A program made the position numbers and the translations under genes. DNA of 64,000 nucleotides, from positions 1 through 64,000 of the forward strand of contig JABDHL010000057.1 of assembly GCA_012972825.1 (NCBI GenBank), read 5' to 3'. The stretch comes from Chlorobiaceae bacterium. GTDB taxonomy: Bacteria > Bacteroidota > Chlorobiia > Chlorobiales > Chlorobiaceae. The notes under the pieces were generated by a model, which searched no databases, was not told the DNA's origin, and saw only the letters and a list, made by a program, of their open reading frames with translations. This document shows, piece after piece, positions 57,528 to 64,000 of this stretch (position 1 is its first letter; each line of letters begins with the position of its first letter).

Positions 57528-58196
57528 TTATTTTTTCATGACCGCTGCATCTTCCATAAACTTTTTAAGCCCGATATCGGTCAGCGGATGATTGACAAGC
57601 TGGCGGATAACGCTGTAAGGAATGGTGGCAATGTCTGCGCCAATCATTGCTGAATCAACCACATGGAGCGGATGGCGCACGCTGGCTACAATCACCTCGG
57701 TCGGATAACCGTAGTTGTCGTAGATGGTGACAATCTGCTCTACGAGCGCCATGCCATCAGTGCTTATATCGTCCAGTCTTCCAACAAACGGGCTGACATA
57801 GCTTGCCCCGGCCTTGGCGGCAAGCAGCGCCTGGTTCGGCGAAAAAACCAGTGTGGCGTTGGTGCGGATTCCCTGTTCTGAAAAATGCCTGATGGCTTTA
57901 AGACCGTTGAGAGTCAGTGGACATTTGATGACCACGTTTTCGTGAATCGCCGCCAGGTCCTCTCCCTCCACAATCATCTCCTTCGTTTCCAGGCAGGTCA
58001 CTTCGGCACTCACGGGACCATCGACAATATCGCAGATCCTGGCGATATGATCCTTGAAATCCTGATAGGTAAACCTGGATGGATCTCCGACAATTTTCGC
58101 AATAAGCGAAGGGTTTGTCGTTACACCGTCAAGAATGCCAAGCTCTTTTGCACCCTGAATTTCGTCGAGATTGGCTGTATCAATAAAAAATTTCAT
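57528..58196 (-). CDS. transaldolase / fructose-6-phosphate aldolase-like
   Basis: A 222-residue small transaldolase (TalC/FSA type). It has the start [13 protein letters not shown], the [12 protein letters not shown] motif at 23-34, the Schiff-base lysine K91 in [10 protein letters not shown], and the [13 protein letters not shown] segment near 132. In a green sulfur bacterium it would act in the non-oxidative pentose phosphate route. Whether it is a transaldolase or a fructose-6-phosphate aldolase cannot be told by eye. It begins 9 bp after the deoxyhypusine synthase-like gene stops. Confidence 0.92.
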   Translation of the reverse strand: MKFFIDTANLDEIQGAKELGILDGVTTNPSLIAKIVGDPSRFTYQDFKDHIARICDIVDGPVSAEVTCLETKEMIVEGEDLAAIHENVVIKCPLTLNGLKAIRHFSEQGIRTNATLVFSPNQALLAAKAGASYVSPFVGRLDDISTDGMALVEQIVTIYDNYGYPTEVIVASVRHPLHVVDSAMIGADIATIPYSVIRQLVNHPLTDIGLKKFMEDAAVMKK

Positions 58197-58205
58197 TTCG
58201 TCTCC

Positions 58206-59255
58206 TCAGACGTTTACCTGTTGACGATCCAACAGAGCGTTAAAGTTTTTAGCCTGACGTCCTTCCCAGTTGCGTTTATGGTAGGCATAGCCGGCAATAA
58301 GCGGAAGAGCAATGGTTGCTTCGGCAAAAACCATCTGTTCATAAACTGTATCAACCTTGCCCCAGGAGCTGGCCTCTTTGAGGGTAGATCCTGAAAGTGC
58401 ACCGTCACGCTCATCAGCAACCGTAATCTGTACCGCGTAAGTGTGCATGGAAACATCTTCGTACCCGAGCACCTCTGCAGCAACAACAATATCCTGTGTA
58501 AAGTTTTTAGGGACACCTCCGCCAATCATGAAAATACCAGTCTTGTCGTTCTCGATTTTGATTTTTGTCAGTTCACGAAAATCCTTCACCGAATCAATCG
58601 AGACATGCTTTTCAGTGTTCTTCCATTGATGATGAACCAGACCGAACCCGGCAGAGCAATCGGAAAACGCAGGGCAGAAAATCGGCACACCTTTTTCGTA
58701 GGCTTTATAGACAATGGAGTTTTTATCACGATTATCAGCCTCGATATATTTTCCCATCTCGATAATAAATTCACGGGAAGAATAAACTCCGGGTTTCATG
58801 GCGCCGGCAATGACAGCGGTGGTATCATCACAGACCCGAAGATCATCTTCATCGATATAGGTATCAAAAATGCGATCGATATGCAGCTCCCTGAGCGTGG
58901 CATCTTCGATAAACGGAGTACCCTGGTAGTGACGGAACCCAAGTGCTTCGAAAAAGTCCTGATCAACAATATTAGCCCCGGTGGAGACTATGACATCAAT
59001 CATATGGTTGTCGATCAAGTCAATGACAACCTGTTTTAATCCTGCACTGATGAGCGAACCTGCAAGGGTGAGAATGACTGCGCACTCCTTGTCCTGTTGC
59101 ATAAGGTCAACGATGGAGGCCGCTCTGGCCAGATTTCTTGCCTGAAAAGCTGTACCGCCCATCTGCTCGACGAGAGAAACAATATTCAGTTTTTTTATAT
59201 CGATATGGCAAACCGGCGTGCTTAATAACTTTTTTTTTCTCAATTCTGTCTGCAT
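58206..59255 (-). CDS. deoxyhypusine synthase-like protein
   Basis: A 349-residue member of the deoxyhypusine synthase family. It has STGANIVDQDFFEALG near the NAD-binding region, PIFCPAFSDCSAGFG, FMIGGGVPKNF and the lysine-containing TLKEASSWGKVD, where K300 corresponds to the catalytic Lys of eukaryotic DHS. Bacteria lack eIF5A, the substrate of true DHS; bacterial members are reported to make homospermidine from putrescine or spermidine. ATG at 59253-59255; it lies between the SRP RNA and transaldolase genes. Confidence 0.88.
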   Translation of the reverse strand: MQTELRKKKLLSTPVCHIDIKKLNIVSLVEQMGGTAFQARNLARAASIVDLMQQDKECAVILTLAGSLISAGLKQVVIDLIDNHMIDVIVSTGANIVDQDFFEALGFRHYQGTPFIEDATLRELHIDRIFDTYIDEDDLRVCDDTTAVIAGAMKPGVYSSREFIIEMGKYIEADNRDKNSIVYKAYEKGVPIFCPAFSDCSAGFGLVHHQWKNTEKHVSIDSVKDFRELTKIKIENDKTGIFMIGGGVPKNFTQDIVVAAEVLGYEDVSMHTYAVQITVADERDGALSGSTLKEASSWGKVDTVYEQMVFAEATIALPLIAGYAYHKRNWEGRQAKNFNALLDRQQVNV

Positions 59256-59292
59256 GCCCGCTCCCGACCTGTTAAAAGTGACGAAATAAAAA

Positions 59293-59395
59293 AAGAGAGT
59301 AAGCTTACTATATCACACACTCAAATTACCGGATGCTGCTTCCTTCCGGATCTGACATGGTTGGGCAACTGAGTGTTGTATAGGACTTACTCCCC
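59293..59395 (-). ncRNA. ffs: bacterial signal recognition particle RNA (small SRP RNA)
   Basis: The minus strand holds the conserved SRP Ffh-binding helix 8 tip: CATGTCAGATCCGGAAGG followed by AAGCAGCATCCGG (59331-59358). The 5' half GAGTAAGTCC...ACACTCA and the 3' half TGAGTGTG...AAGCTTACTC pair into a long hairpin, so the RNA is about 100 nt. The 3' end is at a T-rich run (TCTTTTTTTATT, about 59285-59296), which acts as its terminator. Ends are estimated to within a few bases. Confidence 0.95.
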
Positions 59396-59396
59396 T

Positions 59397-59426
59397 AATA
59401 TATCGGTTTTTGATTGCTTATTGTAA
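59397..59426 (-). promoter_or_regulatory. probable promoter of the SRP RNA gene
   Basis: On the minus strand TTACAA (59421-59426) and TATATT (59397-59402) are 18 bases apart and lie directly upstream of the RNA start GGGGAG. This is the expected place for a sigma-70 promoter of a stable RNA, although the -10 is very close to the estimated 5' end. Confidence 0.45.
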
Positions 59427-59568
59427 TCAAGAAATCAAAAACAAGTTTGTTAAGATAACGCTATGAAAACAAAAAACAAATAAATGCCTTTTATCTTTCT
59501 TACAACTGTTATAACTTCTTGGGCATTTACAAACGAACCCCCCGGTGGAAGCGGCAATAATTATCATT

Positions 59569-60600
59569 ATGGCAGTACAGCGAATTTTAAGCGGGATGAG
59601 GCCTACAGGGCAACTCCATCTCGGGCATTATACCGGAGCCCTTGAAAGTTGGGTTCAACAACAGAATCTGCTTGACGCAAATGGTTCAAAGGTCTATGAA
59701 ACCTGCTTTCTCATTGCCGATTATCATAACCTTACGACATCTCTTGAAACCGCCGAGATTTACAGCAACACTCTGGACATGCTCATTGACTGGCTGGCAG
59801 CTGGAGTTGATCCCCGAAAAAGCCCGGTATTCCGACAGTCACAGGTCAAAGAGCATGCTGAACTCTTTCTGCTTTTTGCCATGCTGATCACCTCATCCCG
59901 CCTTGAAAGAAACCCGACTCTGAAAGAACAGGTGCGCGATCTGAATATGGAATCACTGATTTACGGTCATCTCGGCTACCCGGTTTTACAGGCCGCCGAC
60001 ATTCTTCTTTACAAAGGAAATGTTGTCCCTGTGGGAGAGGATCAGATTCCCCATGTGGAAATCACCAGGGAGATCGCCCGTAAATTCAACAATCACTACC
60101 CTCATCCTGTTATCGGCGATGTCTTTCCTGAACCAGAGCCTAAAATTACAAAATTCTCACGCCTTGTCGGTCTCGATGGCAAGGCTAAAATGTCAAAGTC
60201 TCTGGGAAATACCATTCTGCTTGCTGACGGGCCTGAAAATGTCCTTAAAAAAATGCGCACAGCTGTGACCGATACAACAAAAATCCGTAAAAACGATCCA
60301 GGGCATCCTGAAGTCTGCACGGTATTCAGTTATCATGGAAAGTTTGCTTCGCCGGAGCAGCTCATAAGCATAGAGGCAGATTGCCGGGCCGGCTCGCTTG
60401 GATGTGTTGACTGCAAAAAAATGTGTGCCGCGAATATTTCATCGGAGCTGGCGCCACTGATTGAAAAACGGCATTACTACGCATCTCACTTGGATCTTGT
60501 AAAAAACATTCTTTTTGAAGGAGAGGCAAAGGCAAAAATCATTGCCAGCCATACCATGCAGGAAGTGAGAACAGCCATGAGACTTGGCGAAATAAACTGA
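59569..60600 (+). CDS. trpS: tryptophanyl-tRNA synthetase
   Basis: Class Ic synthetase of 343 residues that charges tRNA-Trp. It has the HIGH-type motif HLGH at 17-20 (QLHLGHYTG), the VGEDQIPHVEITREIARKFN segment, and KMSKS at 207-211 in GKAKMSKSLGN. I start at ATG 59569-59571 (MAVQRILSGMRPTG, family-typical); an upstream in-frame codon at 59545 is unlikely. The 173-bp gap to the divergent SRP RNA contains both promoters. Confidence 0.96.
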   Translation: MAVQRILSGMRPTGQLHLGHYTGALESWVQQQNLLDANGSKVYETCFLIADYHNLTTSLETAEIYSNTLDMLIDWLAAGVDPRKSPVFRQSQVKEHAELFLLFAMLITSSRLERNPTLKEQVRDLNMESLIYGHLGYPVLQAADILLYKGNVVPVGEDQIPHVEITREIARKFNNHYPHPVIGDVFPEPEPKITKFSRLVGLDGKAKMSKSLGNTILLADGPENVLKKMRTAVTDTTKIRKNDPGHPEVCTVFSYHGKFASPEQLISIEADCRAGSLGCVDCKKMCAANISSELAPLIEKRHYYASHLDLVKNILFEGEAKAKIIASHTMQEVRTAMRLGEIN

Positions 60601-60620
60601 TGAAAAAATTTTTTACCTGA

Positions 60621-61340
60621 ATGACAAATGATAACAAAAGCGCCTTTATTTTTGATATGGATGGGGTGCTGACCGATAATATGCGATTTCATGCCGACTC
60701 CTGGGTGGAACTCTTCAAGGATTTCGGGCTGGAAGGGCTCGATGCCGAAAAGTACCTGGTAGAAACGGCAGGAATGAAAGGCCATGATGTGCTTCGCTAC
60801 TTTCTCGACCCGAATATCAGTGAAGCTGAAGCCGGGCGGTTTACAGAACTCAAGGATTTCCTTTACCGGGTCAAGTCACGCGACCTCATCAAGCCCATGC
60901 CCGGCCTATGCGAGTTTCTTGATACTGCAGATAAAAAAAAGATTCGCCTTGGCATAGGCACCGGTGCCGGTCCTCGAAATATTGATTATGTGCTCGACCT
61001 GTTGAACCTTACGGACAGATTCCAGGCCATTGTGAACCCCTCTCACGTTCACAGCGGGAAGCCTCATCCTGATATATTTTTGCGCGCCGCCGAACTGCTG
61101 GATGCAGATCCTTCCGAATGTATTGTTTTTGAGGATGCTCTTCCGGGAGTAGAAGCAGCCAGAAGAGCAGGAATGAGATGCGTTGCCGTTACAACAACAA
61201 ACAGCGCAGATGCATTCAGCGGATTCGACAATATTGTTAAGATTATTAATGATTTTACAGAGTTATCTGTGGATGTTCTTTGTAAAACTCCCTATGAAAA
61301 GCAACCAGTGACACTTTTATACAATAAGCAGCATGCATGA
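60621..61340 (+). CDS. HAD-family phosphatase
   Basis: A 239-residue haloacid-dehalogenase-like hydrolase. Motif I is [12 protein letters not shown] with the nucleophile D12 and acid D14; motif II is GIGTGAG in place of a Ser/Thr pair region, motif III lysine lies in [10 protein letters not shown] and motif IV is [17 protein letters not shown]. The cap is helical (subclass C1), as in beta-phosphoglucomutase and phosphoglycolate phosphatase. Substrate unknown. The stop overlaps the argS start by 8 bp. Confidence 0.88.
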   Translation: MTNDNKSAFIFDMDGVLTDNMRFHADSWVELFKDFGLEGLDAEKYLVETAGMKGHDVLRYFLDPNISEAEAGRFTELKDFLYRVKSRDLIKPMPGLCEFLDTADKKKIRLGIGTGAGPRNIDYVLDLLNLTDRFQAIVNPSHVHSGKPHPDIFLRAAELLDADPSECIVFEDALPGVEAARRAGMRCVAVTTTNSADAFSGFDNIVKIINDFTELSVDVLCKTPYEKQPVTLLYNKQHA

Positions 61341-62991
61341 ATTTTTTCTTCCTGTCATCAAAAGCGCTCTGCGTTCGACAGGTATTGAAACCGATAAACA
61401 GATTATAATCGAACAGCCTGCGGACAAGAAATTCGGTGACTTTTCGACCAACATAGCCTTGCTTACAGCAAAAGAGTGCAAAAGCAATCCTCGTGAACTT
61501 GCCCATCAGATTATTGAACATCTTGTTTTTCCGCCAGATACCATTGCTCAAATCGAAGTGGCAGGGCCAGGCTTTATTAACTTTCATTTTACCTCTTTTT
61601 TTATCATGCACTCTGTCCGGCAGATACTGCATGAAGGAAATGCCTATGGAAAAGGATCTATCGGAAAAGGAAAGAGGGCGATTGTGGAATATGTCAGTGC
61701 CAATCCTACAGGTCCGCTGACTATCGGACGCGGTCGGGGTGGAGTGCTCGGAGACTGTCTTGCAAATCTTTTTGCAGCCCAGGGGTATGAAGTCACGAGA
61801 GAGTACTATTTCAACGATGCCGGTCGGCAGATGCAGATTCTCGGAGAATCAGTCCGACTCCGCTATATGGAACGCTGCGGCAAAGAGATCGTGTTCCCTG
61901 ACACGCATTACCAGGGCGATTACATCCGGGATATTGCTGAAAATATATACAATCAGCATGGCGCAGTCCTAGCTGAAAGCAGCGACGTGATGACCTTTAA
62001 AAAAAGCGCTGAGGCCATCATATTCACCTCAATAAAAAAGACTCTCGAACGGCTCAGCATACGTCATGACTCTTATTTTAATGAACATACTCTTTACACG
62101 CCCGATGAAGCCGGTATATCGGCCAACCAGAGAGTCATTGATGCACTGAAAGAGAAAGGATTTATTGCTGAATACGATGGCGCAACATGGTTTCTGACAA
62201 CGAAGCTCGGCCAGGAAAAGGATAAGGTACTGATCAAATCTTCCGGAGAACCGAGCTACCGCCTGCCCGATATCGGCTACCATATCTCAAAGTTTGAACG
62301 TGACTTTGCAGTGATGGTCAATGTTTTCGGTGCCGATCACATCGATGAGTATCCTGATGTCATTGAAGCCCTGAAAATACTCGATTACGATACCAGCCGG
62401 ATCAAAATCGCCATCAATCAGTTTGTGACGACGACAGTTGACGGTCAGACACTGAAAATGTCAACAAGAAAAGGCAATGCGGATCTGCTTGACGATTTAA
62501 TAGATGATGTCGGCGCTGACGCAACAAGACTGTTCTTCATCATGCGCAGTAAAGATTCACATTTGAACTTCGATGTCGAACTGGCAAAAAAACAGTCCAG
62601 GGAAAATCCTGTCTTCTATCTGCAGTACGCCCATGCACGAATCTGCAGCCTCTTGCGTATGGCAATGCAGGAAACCGGATTTGATCCTGCATCCAGTGAA
62701 GATTACAGCCTTCTGGAACTGCTCACCTCTCCTTCAGAACGTCAGCTTGGATTTGCTCTCCTTAACTATCCGGATATGATAAAAGCAAGCGTTCGCCTGC
62801 TTGAACCACAAAAAATGGTGGAATATCTTCACTCAGTGGCTGAACTTTTTCACAGGTTCTATCAGGAATGCCCTATTATCAAAGCAGAGCCGGATATCTG
62901 CAAGGCGAGACTCTTCCTTTCGCTTGCAACACGCCAGATACTGCAGAATGGATTCAGGATTCTCGGTGTCACAGCACCTGAGTCAATGTAG
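61333..62991 (+). CDS. argS: arginyl-tRNA synthetase
   Basis: Class I synthetase of 552 residues for tRNA-Arg. It has the Add-1 N-terminal domain (residues 1-110), the [11 protein letters not shown] strand, and KMSTRKGN at 375-382 in place of a canonical KMSKS. The usual HIGH motif is TIGR at 130-133 ([13 protein letters not shown]), so both histidines are replaced. It is followed by [13 protein letters not shown] and a C-terminal helical anticodon domain. It overlaps the upstream HAD gene by 8 bp and is the last of the trpS-HAD-argS unit. Confidence 0.94.
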   Translation: MHEFFLPVIKSALRSTGIETDKQIIIEQPADKKFGDFSTNIALLTAKECKSNPRELAHQIIEHLVFPPDTIAQIEVAGPGFINFHFTSFFIMHSVRQILHEGNAYGKGSIGKGKRAIVEYVSANPTGPLTIGRGRGGVLGDCLANLFAAQGYEVTREYYFNDAGRQMQILGESVRLRYMERCGKEIVFPDTHYQGDYIRDIAENIYNQHGAVLAESSDVMTFKKSAEAIIFTSIKKTLERLSIRHDSYFNEHTLYTPDEAGISANQRVIDALKEKGFIAEYDGATWFLTTKLGQEKDKVLIKSSGEPSYRLPDIGYHISKFERDFAVMVNVFGADHIDEYPDVIEALKILDYDTSRIKIAINQFVTTTVDGQTLKMSTRKGNADLLDDLIDDVGADATRLFFIMRSKDSHLNFDVELAKKQSRENPVFYLQYAHARICSLLRMAMQETGFDPASSEDYSLLELLTSPSERQLGFALLNYPDMIKASVRLLEPQKMVEYLHSVAELFHRFYQECPIIKAEPDICKARLFLSLATRQILQNGFRILGVTAPESM

Positions 62992-63001
62992 CAAACCGTT
63001 T

Positions 63002-63592
63002 CTACCGGTAAAGAGAGTGCTCAATGATATAACGATGCACTGAAGGTGGAACAAGTCTCGATACACTTTGCCCGGCGGCAGCAAGATCCCTGATCTCAGT
63101 TGATGAAAGCTCATAGCTAAAATCAAAAACCTCTATAGATCCTTTGCGCTTCAGAGAATCAGGGTGCGCTGCACTTGTCTCGGTTGACGCTCTTCTGAAC
63201 ACCACAATATCACATAAGGAAAAGAGCTGCTCGTAATCCTTCCAGGAGTGAAATTCTCTGAAGCTGTCCTCACCGACAAGCAGGGTCACTCTGTCATGGG
63301 GATAGAGCTGGTGGACATACTTCAGGAGATCAACAGTGTACGATGGCTGCTGTTTGTCAAGTTCCCATCCGCTGACCTGACTGCAGGATCCAGTAAGATT
63401 GATTTCCGAAGAGAGGCACTCTGCCATGCGCTTTCTATGTTCATCAGCCGCGCACCTTTTTTGCTTAAAGGGATTATTTGAAACCGAAATAAAAATTTTA
63501 TCGATTTCAAGGCGCTCTCTCGCATACAGACAGAGTGCGAGATGACCATTATGAGGCGGATCAAATGTTCCGCCAAAAACCGCCAGATGCAC
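63002..63592 (-). CDS. nadD: nicotinate-nucleotide adenylyltransferase
   Basis: Adenylates nicotinate mononucleotide in NAD synthesis. The 196-residue protein has the nucleotidyltransferase motif GGTFDPPHNGH at 7-17 and the second motif SSTEIRD (S-x-T-x-I-R) near 172; the HSWKDYEQLF stretch is typical. The start is GTG at 63590-63592. It lies convergent to argS with only 10 bp between stops and 13 bp after the BamD-like gene. Confidence 0.95.
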   Translation of the reverse strand: MHLAVFGGTFDPPHNGHLALCLYARERLEIDKIFISVSNNPFKQKRCAADEHRKRMAECLSSEINLTGSCSQVSGWELDKQQPSYTVDLLKYVHQLYPHDRVTLLVGEDSFREFHSWKDYEQLFSLCDIVVFRRASTETSAAHPDSLKRKGSIEVFDFSYELSSTEIRDLAAAGQSVSRLVPPSVHRYIIEHSLYR

Positions 63593-63605
63593 TGGTAGCC
63601 TCCGG

Positions 63606-64000
63606 TCAGTTGTTTTTAAGATTTTGATTGATTTTCTCTCTTATCCCTTTCATCTCCAGCTGCTTGCCAGGGTAGAGCTGCACAAACTGATCAAGCACCT
63701 GTCCGGCTTCAAACCATTTTTTACGCTTTATCAAAGCATCTATTTTTCCTGCCCATGCCTGCTGTACATATCCCGTATCAGAATAACGCTTTATAATCTC
63801 ATCATAAAAAATAACAGCGGCCTTGTATTTTTTAAGCTGAACATACTGCCGAGCAATGAAATAGACATTTTTTGCCAGCTTATCTCTCAGTGCCGGAATT
63901 GCCTTTTCAGCATACTTCAAGGAATCGATCTTGCCAAGTTCAGCGGTCGCCTGAGCGTACCGCTTTTTATAGTCAGGATTCTCCGGATTGAGTTTCAGCA
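63606..64000 (-). CDS. BamD/TPR-like protein, C-terminal part (partial)
   Basis: Open to the right edge of the window; the start is outside. The visible 131 residues contain TPR/helix-turn-helix repeats (NVYFIARQYVQLKKYKAAVIFYDEIIKRYSD and AWAGKIDALIKRKKWFEAGQVLDQFVQLYPG in pieces) like BamD/YfiO outer-membrane assembly lipoproteins. A plain TPR protein is possible. An internal ATG at 63920 is not the real start because the frame stays open and coding-like to 64000. Ends 13 bp before nadD. Confidence 0.65.
   Translation of the reverse strand, partial: LKLNPENPDYKKRYAQATAELGKIDSLKYAEKAIPALRDKLAKNVYFIARQYVQLKKYKAAVIFYDEIIKRYSDTGYVQQAWAGKIDALIKRKKWFEAGQVLDQFVQLYPGKQLEMKGIREKINQNLKNN

Overview
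The window looks like chromosomal DNA of a green sulfur bacterium (Chlorobiaceae; Chlorobium/Pelodictyon-like). This rests on overall gene content and protein character: a type B succinate dehydrogenase/fumarate reductase, a ferredoxin-linked indolepyruvate oxidoreductase set, a bacterial deoxyhypusine synthase-like protein, RelA-free housekeeping clusters and weak Shine-Dalgarno sites. The species cannot be named from the window alone. Almost everything is core housekeeping. No prophage, insertion sequence, integrase or CRISPR array was seen.

Layout. 1-442: the 5' end of a 16S rRNA gene and its leader (minus strand). 443-9174: minus-strand housekeeping (pyrG, a dual CDGSH protein, gyrA, rsfS, tsaB/tsaE, a DUF1015 protein, scpA). 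9367-12406: a TPR protein, an amtB-PII nitrogen operon with paired upstream repeats, and a small RRM RNA-binding protein. 12436-16794: Dps-like ferritin, TIGR01777 epimerase, glmS, pyrF. 17061-24417 (plus strand): ftsH, tRNA-Val (minus), dxr, rseP, prfA, an SRPBCC-like protein, a nitroreductase. 24555-29702: one tight operon iorA-iorB-paaK-ACT-aminotransferase, which reads as an arylacetate/aryl-pyruvate/aromatic amino acid interconversion pathway. 29710-31401: acyl-CoA synthetase. 31478-38197: a complete biotin operon (birA-bioB-F-G-C-D-A) with a perfect BirA-type operator. 38253-45004: amidase, topA, feoAB. 45162-48109: HIT protein, lipoprotein, CNNM/CorC-type membrane protein, a small unknown.

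48225-51455 is the only accessory-looking island. It holds a 52-codon small ORF overlapping recQ, a RecQ-like helicase whose coding frame once ran on into a phosphoribosyltransferase (PRTase) domain, and a DprA-like gene starting 2 bp after the PRTase. The fusion is broken by two in-frame TAA codons and one single-base frameshift; adding back one base restores a 691-residue protein. The PRTase/DprA pairing resembles the ShosTA toxin-antitoxin/anti-phage architecture, here joined to a helicase, so this is the best candidate for an under-described (and apparently decaying) conflict system.

51854-64000: sdhBAC, cyclase/hydrolase pair, rlpA, transaldolase, deoxyhypusine synthase-like gene, SRP RNA, trpS, HAD phosphatase, argS with a degenerate HIGH motif, nadD, and the C-terminal part of a BamD/TPR-like protein at the window edge.

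Limits: start codons were chosen by reading; families were assigned from motifs without database searches; promoters are pattern matches only.
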